A stretch of 64,000 nucleotides of DNA from Bacteroidota bacterium (GCA_024743405.1 JANSWP010000021.1:1-64000); one strand, 5' to 3'; positions 1-8,498 are shown, counted from the stretch's first letter. Numbers and translations: made by a program. Notes: generated from the letters alone by a model not told the origin.

Positions 1-4
1 GCTC

Positions 5-50
5 TGGCGAGTATTTTTAACACAGTGAGTGGAAAAAAGAAACTAAAATT
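5..50. repeat. Edge of a dispersed palindromic element
   Basis: Bases 5-21 are the exact reverse complement of 33074-33090 (17 of 17), which lie inside the palindromic element at 33011-33180, and the next 25 bases still align loosely. The window therefore opens inside or at the edge of a member of that element family. The rest of 1-90 shows no gene. Confidence 0.5.
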
Positions 51-90
51 TGCTACAGATAATATTGCTCTCTTACTTATACGCTTTTTG

Positions 91-873
91 CTAAAAATCT
101 TTTCTTAATGCAACAGTTTTAATCCCCCAAGTAGGCAATAGTAACCAAATTGTTAAAATACCAAAGGAAGTTACAATTCCTAGGGGAGTGCCGAGAAATT
201 TTTGAAAAACGGCTCCGGTAAAGCCCATCAAGGCAGAGATGTCTAATTTGAGTAAAATTAGGATTCTTGATAAGTCTATGGGATTGAACATAGAAATACC
301 CATCGCAAAATTTTCTAAAGGATAGTCGCTAAAGGAAGCAAGTGCTAACAAAAATATTCCATCATATATTACTGCAAAAAACAACCAAATAATAATGGTC
401 AATCCAAATCCTTTGATTCTGTTTTCGTTTTTCAAACCAATAAAAAAGGCAATTGCAGAGAAAATGAATGACAAGAAAACACCTACAACAAGAAGGGTCA
501 GGAAATTAAAAATCTCTGCTGAAACCAAGATCCCATATAAGAAAAATGGAATTCCCACACCTACTAATAAACTCATCGCTAGAGATGCCGCAACTCCAAA
601 ATATTGACCCAGAAAAATATCCCGTCGCCTTATAGGCTGTGCTAATAATAATTCCGTGAATTCCCTAGAATTGTAATAATACATGACCGCAAACATGGTG
701 GCTATCAAAGGCACTAATATCAAAATGACATTCATCAAGCTAATAATGACTTTGGATAAATCATTACTGAGCCATAAAAGTGAAAGGGTAAATAGAAAAT
801 AGAATGCCCCATATATATAAGTCCATCGACTGCGCATGAGGTCGTAAAAACTGTATTTGAGTATTTTGAACAT
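91..873 (-). CDS. nosY: NosY-type ABC-2 permease for NosZ copper-site maturation
   Basis: A 260-residue integral membrane protein with about six hydrophobic segments (near residues 20-35, 45-65, 90-115, 120-145, 155-175 and 230-250) and the ABC-2 permease pattern 'EFTELLLAQPIRRRDIFLGQ' after the second helix. In the nos system NosF and NosY form the ABC transporter that works with periplasmic NosD to supply sulfur for the tetranuclear CuZ centre of nitrous oxide reductase. It is the last gene of the minus-strand nos series, 71 bp after nosF. The length is usual for NosY. Other ABC-2 permeases look alike, so the name rests mainly on the neighbourhood. Confidence 0.85.
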   Translation of the reverse strand: MFKILKYSFYDLMRSRWTYIYGAFYFLFTLSLLWLSNDLSKVIISLMNVILILVPLIATMFAVMYYYNSREFTELLLAQPIRRRDIFLGQYFGVAASLAMSLLVGVGIPFFLYGILVSAEIFNFLTLLVVGVFLSFIFSAIAFFIGLKNENRIKGFGLTIIIWLFFAVIYDGIFLLALASFSDYPLENFAMGISMFNPIDLSRILILLKLDISALMGFTGAVFQKFLGTPLGIVTSFGILTIWLLLPTWGIKTVALRKDF

Positions 874-944
874 GAGTTGTTTTGATATTAGTTTATTGTG
901 TTATTTTAGTTGTTCAACACCTGATCAACAAGTTTTTTATTCCT

Positions 945-1709
945 TTAAAATGATTTTTCGAATTGGAATTTTGAATTCTCTTTTGACACTCCATTAGAAC
1001 TAGAATTGGTTTTTCCTTCTAACATTTTTGCAATTGCCCGTTCCAAATTAGATTCTTGATATTGATTTTTTAAGGATTGAAGACTACCTCTAAAGTGAAT
1101 ATGCCCTTCTAATAAAAAAACAATTTCATCCGCCATTTCTTCTACAAAACTCATAATATGAGTAGTAATTAAAATGGTTTTCCCTTTCGCTCTTTCGTTG
1201 TTGATAAGCTCTTTCAATCGAATCATAGCCACTGGGTCAAGTCCAGCCGTAGGTTCATCTAATATCATCATAGGACTATCATACATAAAAGCTTGAACGA
1301 TATTCACTTTTTGGCGGGTACCTCCAGAAAGATTACCGAGTCGTTTATCTAAAAAGGGTTCAAGTTCAAAAAACTCAATGAGCTTTTTGTCGTTGGCATC
1401 CCGGCTTCTAAGGTCTTTGACCATTCGAAGTAATTCACTGACTTTTAGGTTTTCAGGGAATCTAGCAATTTGAGGGAGATAGTCAATTTGGTCACGGTAG
1501 ATCCATTTGCCCTTAATGTTTTCCCCCATTACTGTTATGTCACCTTGGTTGGGAATGACCATTCCGAGTATGCTTTTGATGAGGGTTGTTTTACCGGAAC
1601 CATTAGGACCTAGAACAGCAGTGATGCCTGGTTTGTCAAAAGTCAAATCAATACCTTTGAGGACTTGGTTTTTTCCGAATGCTTTGTGGAGGTGTTGTAT
1701 ATTAATCAT
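945..1709 (-). CDS. nosF: NosF-type ABC transporter ATPase
   Basis: A 254-residue ATP-binding subunit. Walker A is GPNGSGKTT (about residue 34), the signature is LSGGTRQKV (about 127), Walker B is MMILDEPTAGLD (about 147), and a switch histidine follows in TTHIMS. It would hydrolyse ATP in the cytoplasm to drive the NosY membrane partner encoded 71 bp downstream. It starts 58 bp after the tryptophan-dioxygenase-like gene, so the three probably share a transcript. The C-terminal 25 residues are polar and variable, as in many NosF proteins. Confidence 0.88.
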   Translation of the reverse strand: MINIQHLHKAFGKNQVLKGIDLTFDKPGITAVLGPNGSGKTTLIKSILGMVIPNQGDITVMGENIKGKWIYRDQIDYLPQIARFPENLKVSELLRMVKDLRSRDANDKKLIEFFELEPFLDKRLGNLSGGTRQKVNIVQAFMYDSPMMILDEPTAGLDPVAMIRLKELINNERAKGKTILITTHIMSFVEEMADEIVFLLEGHIHFRGSLQSLKNQYQESNLERAIAKMLEGKTNSSSNGVSKENSKFQFEKSF

Positions 1710-1767
1710 TTAAAGGATATTTTATTATTTGTAAACTGCAAGCGGTAACCATATCGACTGATAAGGG

Positions 1768-2700
1768 TTAATTTCTTCCCCAATTTTCCAATTCTTCACT
1801 TGACCAAAGTTTTGGGAAGAAAATTCGACGTTGATAACTCGGATGCATGTATTTTTTCCAAGAACTTCCACCAGTTGCTTCTGTCGTATTTCCATCGCTT
1901 TCAAGGTATTTTTCAGCAGTGTGATAGTGTGTCATTACCCATTCGATATTGACCATTTCGTCCAAATGTCGGAGGGCTTTTATAAGGTTTTGATCTTTTT
2001 GTTCGTCAGGATGAATGGCGATATATTTTGCCCAAATATTTTTGTGTTCATAATCATGAGCTATCCTCAAAAATTCTTCCCGATATTTTACCTCAAATAA
2101 TTGAAGGGTGAGGTTTTTTTCGCCTGTTTTGAAATTCAACCCAGCCGCCTGCCAATATATTTTACTGAGTTTTTCGTCTAGCGTTGCATTTTCTGAGAGT
2201 TGTGGTCTAAAGTATTGATGAACCAGGTTTTCCAAAGGGGTACAACAAATTTCGATGGTTCGATATTGGGCACTTTGAAAGCCACTCGCAGGAGTAAGTG
2301 TGGTTCGGAATTTTAGATATTGGGCTGTTTCCATTCCATCTTTCATGATACTAAATGAATTAATCAAAATACCCCAATAACGGTTGATTCGTCCGAGCCT
2401 TTCTGTGAAAAAATGAGCATTCAAATCCTCCTTATCCGCAATTTGTTGAATCTCTGAAAGGATCATTTTAAAGATCAATTCATTGACCTGATGATACATG
2501 ATAAACACTGATTCATCGGGTACAATGGTACGTGGCTTTTGTAAACTCAATAAGGTGTCAATCTCACAATAATCCCAATAAGTAATTGGTTTTGCATACT
2601 TTAATCCTTCTAAGTGTACTAAAGGATCTTGTCCCATTTCAGTGTATCTTTGATGAATGTCCTCCATCAATTCAGCAGATTTGTCAGCGGTTTTTATCAT
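1768..2700 (-). CDS. kynA: Tryptophan 2,3-dioxygenase-family heme protein inside the nos cluster
   Basis: A 310-residue protein with the family hallmark FRTTLTPASGFQSAQYR (about residues 127-143) and the N-terminal block ESVFIMYHQVNELIFKM, whose histidine is in the heme-pocket region. The family uses heme and O2 to convert L-tryptophan to N-formylkynurenine in the cytoplasm. The length is normal for the bacterial enzyme. It is oddly placed between nosD and nosF, genes that usually adjoin, and has its own CRP/FNR-like promoter (2768-2811), so it may head a kynA-nosF-nosY transcript. An O2-using enzyme in an anaerobic respiration locus is unexpected. Either the substrate differs, or the locus serves micro-oxic conditions. 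Confidence 0.85.
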   Translation of the reverse strand: MIKTADKSAELMEDIHQRYTEMGQDPLVHLEGLKYAKPITYWDYCEIDTLLSLQKPRTIVPDESVFIMYHQVNELIFKMILSEIQQIADKEDLNAHFFTERLGRINRYWGILINSFSIMKDGMETAQYLKFRTTLTPASGFQSAQYRTIEICCTPLENLVHQYFRPQLSENATLDEKLSKIYWQAAGLNFKTGEKNLTLQLFEVKYREEFLRIAHDYEHKNIWAKYIAIHPDEQKDQNLIKALRHLDEMVNIEWVMTHYHTAEKYLESDGNTTEATGGSSWKKYMHPSYQRRIFFPKLWSSEELENWGRN

Positions 2701-2767
2701 GATAATAAATCTAAAATTAGATGTGTAGAGTCTTTTTTTCTAAACCTCTAAAGAGGAAATTCCTGCT

Positions 2768-2811
2768 CAAAGTTAGAATTGAATCTCTGTAGTATTGATG
2801 ACTTTTGTCAC
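2768..2811 (-). promoter_or_regulatory. CRP/FNR-type promoter for the dioxygenase-nosFY unit
   Basis: GATGACTTTTGTCAC at 2797-2811 contains the dyad TGA-N6-TCA (2799-2810). On the minus strand a perfect Bacteroidota -7 element, TAACTTTG, lies at 2775-2768, with 33 bp from dyad centre to element centre. The predicted start is near 2763, about 60 bp before the ATG. The identical 15-mer occurs before the cytochrome c peroxidase gene (17187-17201). Confidence 0.75.
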
Positions 2812-2833
2812 TTTATTCCTTATTAAAAATCAT

Positions 2834-4063
2834 CTAAAATTTCAACATTCTTGGCATATTATCTACCACATTTTTCGGGGTGAAAATGGGACTTACTTTC
2901 TCTGAAAAGTTGATGATGTCGACAAATAAACTTCGCAAAAGCACCATAGCTTCTGGTGTTTTATTGACGACATAATTGAATAATTTTACTGGGCGATATG
3001 GTACATCGCCAATCCCATCTTTATCCAAATCATAACCAGAGTAATCACTCCAATAATTGCCGTCGAAAGTGTTATTATTGATAGCCGAGTTGAAGGCTAA
3101 ATCAAAGGAATTGGAAATGAAATTATTCTCAGTAACCTTGTTGTCGAGACATCCCCCCGAAATTTTGAGTGCCCATCCGTTTCGGATAAAGTCGTTTTCG
3201 AAATAATTGATACGAGTGGAGCCTTCAACATAAATGCCAATTGTATTTTCACGAAAGACGTTGTTTTTGATTTCGGCATCGTAAATTTCTTTCAATAAAA
3301 TCCCATAGGAAGCTTTTCCCCAATTGAACTCAAAGGTATTCTCCCACATATTGATACGCTTCGAAAACATGACTGCGACACCTGCACCATTTCTCCGAAA
3401 TTCATTGTTAAAATAATCGTCATCATTCGAAAACATAAAGTGTAAACCATATCTGAGGTTGTCTTCACTTTTGTTGTTTCTTAGTAGGCTATTATCCACA
3501 AATTCTAGGTAAATTCCATCTCTATGTTTTCTAACCAAATTATTTTCAACTTTAATATTTTTGCAATACCAAAGATGGATCGCATTTCCGGAAGACATTT
3601 CCTCAATTGCTTGTCCAATGACTTCATTGCCTTCTATAACACCATTATTTGAATGTTCGAGATAAATTCCAAAAAAAGTATTAAAGAGCCGATTGTTTTT
3701 GATTTTAAAGTTCTTTGATTTTCTTATTCGAATTCCCGCTCGGTCTTTTAAGTAACTGGTTCCGACATTTTGAACTTGTAACCCTTCAATGGTAACATCG
3801 TTAGCGGTAACAGTTATTACTTCATTTTTATTTTCACCATCAATAATTGGAAAATTTTCACCTTTAAGGTGTAGGCTTTTTGAGACAATAATATTGCCTT
3901 CCTTGTAAGTTCCTTTTTTAATGAGGAGGAGGTCTCCTTCCTGAGCGGAGTTTATTGCTCCTTGAATACTTGTTTGAACACAAGTAGGACAAATTTCAAT
4001 AGTTTTTGAATGGGCAAAATAAGTGGCAAAAATGAGTGTGAATAGGAGGATGTATTTTTTCAT
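2834..4063 (-). CDS. nosD: NosD, periplasmic beta-helix copper-site maturation protein
   Basis: A 409-residue exported protein with a short Sec signal (MKKYILLFTLIFATYFAHS) followed by right-handed parallel beta-helix repeats of about 22 residues rich in asparagine ladders (for example NNRLFN, GNEVIG, ENNLVR, NNKSED). This is the CASH-domain architecture of NosD, which works with NosFY in assembling the CuZ centre of NosZ. The conserved C-terminal 'FDGNYWSDYSGYDLDKDGIGDVPY' region is visible near residues 330-355. It is separated from the upstream nos genes by the ACT-like gene on the other strand, so it needs its own promoter or a transcript antisense to that gene. Confidence 0.93.
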   Translation of the reverse strand: MKKYILLFTLIFATYFAHSKTIEICPTCVQTSIQGAINSAQEGDLLLIKKGTYKEGNIIVSKSLHLKGENFPIIDGENKNEVITVTANDVTIEGLQVQNVGTSYLKDRAGIRIRKSKNFKIKNNRLFNTFFGIYLEHSNNGVIEGNEVIGQAIEEMSSGNAIHLWYCKNIKVENNLVRKHRDGIYLEFVDNSLLRNNKSEDNLRYGLHFMFSNDDDYFNNEFRRNGAGVAVMFSKRINMWENTFEFNWGKASYGILLKEIYDAEIKNNVFRENTIGIYVEGSTRINYFENDFIRNGWALKISGGCLDNKVTENNFISNSFDLAFNSAINNNTFDGNYWSDYSGYDLDKDGIGDVPYRPVKLFNYVVNKTPEAMVLLRSLFVDIINFSEKVSPIFTPKNVVDNMPRMLKF

Positions 4064-4082
4064 AATTATTTGTTGGGATAGA

Positions 4083-4094
4083 TGATGAAAATCA
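4083..4094. promoter_or_regulatory. Possible CRP/FNR-type dyad between nosD and the ACT-like gene
   Basis: TGATGAAAATCA fits TGA-N6-TCA but is the weakest of the seven sites. Its centre is only 25 bp from the nosD start, and no TAnnTTTG element sits 33 bp away on either strand. It could act on the plus-strand gene (80 bp to its ATG) or be fortuitous. Confidence 0.35.
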
Positions 4095-4168
4095 TTTGGT
4101 CAATGATTTATTGTCAAGCATTTAAATTGATAAAGTAGTATTTTGTAATTCATCAAACCCATAACCTA

Positions 4169-4582
4169 ATGACTTATAAAATCCGTCAAATCGAATATTT
4201 TTACACCGATGTAGCAGATGAACCTGGTACGGCTTATAGTGTATTGACCCAACTTTCCGAATTAGGGATTAATCAGCTTGCATTTAGTGCCGTTCCTACT
4301 GGTCCTAACAAAGTTCAAGTAGCCCTTTTTCCTGATGATGCACCGAAATTGGTTCAAATGGCAAAGGCTGCCAACATGAAATTAGATGGGCCACATAAAG
4401 CCATTCTCGTTCAAGGAGATGACAAAATGGGTGCATTAGTAGATATCCATAACAAACTTTACCTTGCCAATGTCAACATCTATGCGTCAAATGGCGTAAC
4501 CGATGGCGATGGGAGTTTTGGTTATCTAATCTATATTCGTCCAAGTGAATTTGAACAAGCGGTAAAGGCATTATACCTTTAA
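4169..4582 (+). CDS. Small ACT-domain-like protein
   Basis: A 137-residue soluble protein with no signal peptide. It reads as two beta-alpha-beta units: 'EYFYTDVADEPGTAYSVLTQLSELGIN' and 'HKAILVQGDDKMGALVDIHNKLYLANVN', each with the D-(E/K)-x-G-x-hydrophobic spacing of ACT-like ligand-binding folds. The function is unknown. ACT folds usually bind amino acids. It is a lone plus-strand gene between nosD and the fasciclin gene, and ends at a strong bidirectional hairpin. Any link to tryptophan (the nearby dioxygenase) is speculation. Confidence 0.7.
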   Translation: MTYKIRQIEYFYTDVADEPGTAYSVLTQLSELGINQLAFSAVPTGPNKVQVALFPDDAPKLVQMAKAANMKLDGPHKAILVQGDDKMGALVDIHNKLYLANVNIYASNGVTDGDGSFGYLIYIRPSEFEQAVKALYL

Positions 4583-4598
4583 ATTCTAGAATCTATAT

Positions 4599-4629
4599 AA
4601 AGTCCTATCAATTTTTCTGATAGGACTTT
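4599..4629. terminator. Bidirectional terminator hairpin
   Basis: A perfect 12-bp stem (AAAGTCCTATCA at 4599-4610 and its complement at 4618-4629) with a 7-nt loop, flanked by A/T-rich tracts. It lies between the converging ACT-like and fasciclin genes and can serve both. Confidence 0.85.
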
Positions 4630-4643
4630 AAATTTTGAGTTAA

Positions 4644-5207
4644 TTAGCCCTCAGGTGGCAACATTACTTTGTCCACGATATGTACAACTCCATTGGACGC
4701 TTGCGCTGTACCCAAAATATTTGCTCCATGAACCGTTACCTTATCTCCATCTTTCTCCACATTTACATAATGACCACTTGCCTGAAATAGACGTTGACCA
4801 TTTTTCAATAAATTGCCTTCATATTTGCCAGGTGAAGCATGGAATTTGATGATTTTGGACAAAGTTGCTTTGTTTTCAGGCTTCAATAAACTTTCAACGG
4901 TACCGGCTGGCAACGCTTCGAAAGCTGCATTTGTCGGTGCAAAAACGGTCAATGGACCTGCATTGACTAAAACATCTTCCAAATCAGCTGCTTGGACAGC
5001 AGCAACCAATGTGGTATGGTCTGGAGAACCTAAGGCTACTTGAAGTATGTTTTTAGCAGATAGATCATCTTGGACGGTGGATTGTCCCTTGACTGGTTCA
5101 GAAGAATCTGCAGTTGCTGAACTATTAGCTGTTTCAGGATTTGGTGTACAAGCCATTGAAAATAAGGCAATAGCTAAACTGAGGATATAGAAAATATTTT
5201 TTTTCAT
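4644..5207 (-). CDS. Fasciclin (FAS1)-domain lipoprotein
   Basis: A 187-residue protein with a lipoprotein signal (MKKNIFYILSLAIALFSMAC, Cys20), a low-complexity Ser/Thr linker, then a single FAS1 domain from about residue 50. FAS1 hallmarks are VFAPTNAAFEALP and the terminal 'ASNGVVHIVDKVMLP'. FAS1 domains mediate adhesion or protein-protein contacts at the cell surface. It lies 33 bp after nosL in the same direction, so it is probably co-transcribed. Fasciclin-like proteins have been seen beside clade II nos genes, but no role in N2O reduction is established. Confidence 0.85.
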   Translation of the reverse strand: MKKNIFYILSLAIALFSMACTPNPETANSSATADSSEPVKGQSTVQDDLSAKNILQVALGSPDHTTLVAAVQAADLEDVLVNAGPLTVFAPTNAAFEALPAGTVESLLKPENKATLSKIIKFHASPGKYEGNLLKNGQRLFQASGHYVNVEKDGDKVTVHGANILGTAQASNGVVHIVDKVMLPPEG

Positions 5208-5240
5208 GATTGTTTATTTATTGATGTTGAATTCAAATTG

Positions 5241-5705
5241 CTATTCATATTCTGAAAAATGAACCACTCCTTGTTTCTTTAAATGATTTTGTAAATCATC
5301 CCAATTAAAGAGTTCGCCGCTTTTAATTTTTTGCATGTTTATCGCCGAATTTTTATGCTCAAAGGCGGTCAAAAAGGCACCCATAGGACTTGGTAAATTT
5401 GGACTTATCAAATAGTGACTGGTTGTCGCATCAATTAATGATTTCGGTGAGTCAAAGTCATTGACTAATAAAAAAGCAAAGTTGGTTGTTCTTTCTTTTT
5501 CTATGTAATTAGCCATACATTCGATGGCATCAAACATGTAAACTTTACCTTTATCTGTCACTACTTCTGCCGCATGTTGCTGATCCACGATGGTCATTTT
5601 ACAAAAATGGCACATGTCAGAACCATAGTCTATAGGTTTAGGCGACGGTGTGCAAGCGTTCGCTAGAAATGTGGCTATTGTCAGAAGTGGAATCAGTTGT
5701 TTCAT
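5241..5705 (-). CDS. nosL: NosL copper-binding lipoprotein
   Basis: A 154-residue lipoprotein counted from the ATG at 5705. A longer reading from 5714 would need a TTG start. The signal ends in the lipobox ANAC. The NosL copper motif MCHFCKMTI follows at once (about residues 30-38) and supplies Cu(I) to apo-NosZ in the periplasm. Then come 'YMFDAIECMANYI' and 'SPMGAFLTAF', both typical of the family. The coding sequence overlaps the upstream membrane protein gene by 68 bp in another frame, which implies tight translational coupling. Confidence 0.92.
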   Translation of the reverse strand: MKQLIPLLTIATFLANACTPSPKPIDYGSDMCHFCKMTIVDQQHAAEVVTDKGKVYMFDAIECMANYIEKERTTNFAFLLVNDFDSPKSLIDATTSHYLISPNLPSPMGAFLTAFEHKNSAINMQKIKSGELFNWDDLQNHLKKQGVVHFSEYE

Positions 5706-6282
5706 TTTTATCAAGTTTAGATTTTTGCCACCATGCTAGTCCTGCTAGAAGAATAGACGATCCGGCAAAATATCCACCAATATGAGGTAAGGATATTGCA
5801 GTGAAACTAATAATTTGTTTTGAGCCAAAGAGTGGTGGCTGAAAGGATGCACCAGGGATTTTTATAGGGGCGGTTGGACTTAAACTATGTCCATAGTCAT
5901 ATTCCCATAAATAAAAATCATAAAGCCCCGCCATTGCTAAAAGCGATAATAGTATTGCCCATCCTAAATACAGCTTTGGCTTGTCTACAGCCGCCATTAA
6001 CAAACCCATTGCCATCATTGCCATTACTACATAAGGGAAGTATTTTAATTCAGGAATGGAATCCTCTTCAATATATTTCATGCCGACGTAGTGATTCAAA
6101 ATGTTGATATTTTGAATAACAGCGGGTGTTTCACCACCCAATTTATTAATATGAATATGCATCGTCACGCCCTTTGGATATTGAGGAGCTATCAAAGTGA
6201 TTTTCCACATTGGGAAAAGGAATAAGGTTCCTAATCCTAGTACGGCGATTATCATTAGTATTCTTGGCAGATTCTTTTTCAT
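5638..6282 (-). CDS. Nos-cluster integral membrane protein of unknown function
   Basis: A 214-residue protein with an N-terminal hydrophobic segment (residues 7-25), a periplasmic stretch with 'GVTMHIHINKLGGETPAVIQNINILNHYVGMK', then about four more membrane segments and a polar C-tail. His and Met residues in the periplasmic parts (MHIHIN, NHYVGM) could bind copper. Similar proteins occur between nosZ and nosL in Bacteroidota clusters as I recall them, without assigned function. The gene begins 68 bp after nosZ and its last 68 bp overlap nosL. Confidence 0.8.
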   Translation of the reverse strand: MKKNLPRILMIIAVLGLGTLFLFPMWKITLIAPQYPKGVTMHIHINKLGGETPAVIQNINILNHYVGMKYIEEDSIPELKYFPYVVMAMMAMGLLMAAVDKPKLYLGWAILLSLLAMAGLYDFYLWEYDYGHSLSPTAPIKIPGASFQPPLFGSKQIISFTAISLPHIGGYFAGSSILLAGLAWWQKSKLDKNETTDSTSDNSHISSERLHTVA

Positions 6283-6350
6283 TATTTTCTTTTTGAGTAA
6301 AGAGATTTCCCAAATTTTTAAATTTGGTAAATCTCCGCCTCTTCATAGTT

Positions 6351-8339
6351 CTACTGAACAACCTCTTCTTCACCTAATCCCCACTTCAAAGCGATATTCG
6401 AACTTCTAGGAGAGACCCGAATATATCCTTGCATTTCCTGGTGTAGTGCAGAACAGAAATCTGTACAATAAAAAGGAATGACACCTACAGATTTAGGTTC
6501 CCAAAGGAATGTTTCTGTTTGTCCACCCATGATAAGTAATTCTGCATTGTTGGCACCCATGACTGCAAAACCATGAGGTACATCCCAGTCCTGCTCGAGG
6601 TTGGTAACGTGGAAGTAGACTTTGTCGCCAACTTTGATTCCTTCTATATTATCTGGAGCAAAGTGACTCCTAATTGTAGTCATATATACATGAACTTCAT
6701 TGCCGTTTCGTTCAACTCGTGCATCTTTTTCTCCCAATGCTCGATATGGATGTTCATTTTCTTCAATTGGATAAAATTTCTTGACATTTGGAACAATACG
6801 GTCAGCAGAAATACCTTGTGCATAGTGAGGTTCACCCGCTGTAGGGAAGTCCAATAGTAATTTCATTTTATCACCAGAAATATCATATAATTGAGCAGAG
6901 TGACATAACTCGGGACCTGTTGGAAGGTATCGGTCTTTGGTGATTTTATTCAAGGCGACCAAATATTTACCCTGTGGCTTTTTGGAATCGCCACCAGGAA
7001 TCATAATGTGACCAACTGAGTAAAAAGTAGACGCTTTATCTAAAACTTCCCAGGTTCCGACTTTCCATTTTACAACTTCAGAAGTAATAAAGAATGAAGT
7101 ATAAGCATTTCCTTTATCATCAAATTCCGTATGGAGTGGCCCTAAGCCTGCATCTTTCACAGAACCTGCAACCACCTCTTCAAATTTTAAAACAGGAACA
7201 CCTGCAATTTCAGTTTCAAAAGATTGATTGTCAATTGCCGCTTTCATTTTTGTAAATGAGTGAACGGTCAAGTCTGCAGACAATTTCCCGTTTCCTACGA
7301 TATATTCACCAGTTGGGTCAACATCGACCCCGTGAGGAGATTTTGGCGTTGGAAGGAAATAAACTAAGCCAGGGCATTCAGAAGGAATTAAGACTTTTAC
7401 TTTGTCTTTCATCGTCGAAGTTGCCATATGCGTTTTTTCATCATATACATTGTGAGCATATTTGGCAGGTACTTCTTGATATTTACCCTGAGCAATATAT
7501 TCTTCGGCTTTTTTCCAATTGACCGCAGCGATGAAGTCCTTATCATTTTGTGAAGCAGCAACTTCTAAAAGGGTCGATTTTTCCTCTGTGTTATAAGTTG
7601 TAAAGAATGTCCAACCATGAGAATTCCCTTTACCAGAATGCGCTAAATCATAATCAAAGGCAGGCAATAGAATTTGAAATGCGACATCCATTGCTCCATC
7701 CTCTTCTACTTTTACATATGTCAACATACCCTTGAAATTTTCAGCATAAGTATTAATCGCTACATCTTTTTGTGGATAAGGAACTCCAAAACGAGTACCT
7801 GCGACTACATATTCTGTATTTTCAGTCGTAAATGGTGAACTGTGATTACCGCCACTATTTGGAATTTCGATAATTTCAACTGTTTCGAAAACGCTCAAAT
7901 CAATTCGAGCAATTCGAGGCGTATTATTACCATTGATAAAAATCCAACGACCGTCAGTTTCGCCATTTGTTTGCGAAAGTTCAGGGTGATGGGCATCATC
8001 CCATGGCACAAATCCGTGGGATGTATTCAGCATAGGTTTGGTTTCCTCACTAAAGCCATAACCTTTTTCTCCGTCAGTAGAGAAGACAGGGATTACTTTT
8101 AATAAACGTCCAGAAGGTAAACCGTGAACACCGATTTGCCCGCTAAATCCACCAGACATGAAGGCATAAAATTCGTCATATTCACCAGGAGCGACATATA
8201 CTTGGGAAGCTACATCATCGCCAAGTGCTCCGCCAGTGTTGGTTTGCCCAGCTTGATTACCGCAGCTGGGTAAGAAAAGCAGCCCGAAGGTCGCAATCAT
8301 TATAAAATGAATGAATTGAAATAAATAGTGGTTTTTCAT
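6351..8339 (-). CDS. nosZ: Nitrous oxide reductase, clade II Sec-dependent lipoprotein type
   Basis: A 662-residue enzyme reducing N2O to N2 at a periplasmic copper site. It lacks a twin-arginine signal and starts with a Sec lipoprotein signal ending FLPSC (Cys26), which marks the clade II (atypical) form. The N-terminal seven-bladed propeller carries the CuZ histidines in DDAHHPEL, SHGW, SPHGVDVD, GPLHTEFD, VGH and EPHYAQ. The C-terminal cupredoxin domain holds the CuA ligands in CTDFCSALHQEM (Cys625, Cys629, His633, Met636). The set appears complete, so the enzyme should be active. It is the first gene of the minus-strand operon and is driven from a 389-bp control region shared with rrf2. 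Confidence 0.97.
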   Translation of the reverse strand: MKNHYLFQFIHFIMIATFGLLFLPSCGNQAGQTNTGGALGDDVASQVYVAPGEYDEFYAFMSGGFSGQIGVHGLPSGRLLKVIPVFSTDGEKGYGFSEETKPMLNTSHGFVPWDDAHHPELSQTNGETDGRWIFINGNNTPRIARIDLSVFETVEIIEIPNSGGNHSSPFTTENTEYVVAGTRFGVPYPQKDVAINTYAENFKGMLTYVKVEEDGAMDVAFQILLPAFDYDLAHSGKGNSHGWTFFTTYNTEEKSTLLEVAASQNDKDFIAAVNWKKAEEYIAQGKYQEVPAKYAHNVYDEKTHMATSTMKDKVKVLIPSECPGLVYFLPTPKSPHGVDVDPTGEYIVGNGKLSADLTVHSFTKMKAAIDNQSFETEIAGVPVLKFEEVVAGSVKDAGLGPLHTEFDDKGNAYTSFFITSEVVKWKVGTWEVLDKASTFYSVGHIMIPGGDSKKPQGKYLVALNKITKDRYLPTGPELCHSAQLYDISGDKMKLLLDFPTAGEPHYAQGISADRIVPNVKKFYPIEENEHPYRALGEKDARVERNGNEVHVYMTTIRSHFAPDNIEGIKVGDKVYFHVTNLEQDWDVPHGFAVMGANNAELLIMGGQTETFLWEPKSVGVIPFYCTDFCSALHQEMQGYIRVSPRSSNIALKWGLGEEEVVQ

Positions 8340-8364
8340 GACCTATTAAATTTAAGTTTTGAAT

Positions 8365-8386
8365 GGAAAGGATTGCTAAAACTCAT
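8365..8386 (+). repeat. 22-bp exact direct repeat, copy 1
   Basis: This 22-mer (begins GGAAAGGATTGC, ends AAAACTCAT) is identical to 9232-9253. It lies 26 bp upstream of the nosZ start, in the opposite orientation relative to that gene. Confidence 0.8.
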
Positions 8387-8469
8387 ATTTCAAGTGAAAG
8401 AAATTTAACTGGCTATGATGAGTCAAATATTCTATTCACTAGAATTCCATTTTGTTTCCAGAAGAAAAT

Positions 8470-8493
8470 AAGATAAAAAGACTCTTTTATCTT
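8470..8493. promoter_or_regulatory. Palindrome at the predicted nosZ transcription start, putative Rrf2 operator
   Basis: AAGATAAAA (8470-8478) and its perfect complement TTTTATCTT (8485-8493) are separated by 6 bp. The site starts directly after the predicted nosZ -7 element (8506-8499, minus strand) and so covers about +1 to +24, the classic position for repression. The AAGAT half-site resembles known NsrR sites, and the adjacent gene encodes an Rrf2 protein. Confidence 0.6.
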
Positions 8494-8498
8494 TTTTG

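Noticed and set aside
4104-4116. Second CRP/FNR-like dyad, TGATTTATTGTCA, before the ACT-like gene.
   Set aside because: The spacer is 7, not 6, and no -7 element is placed correctly.
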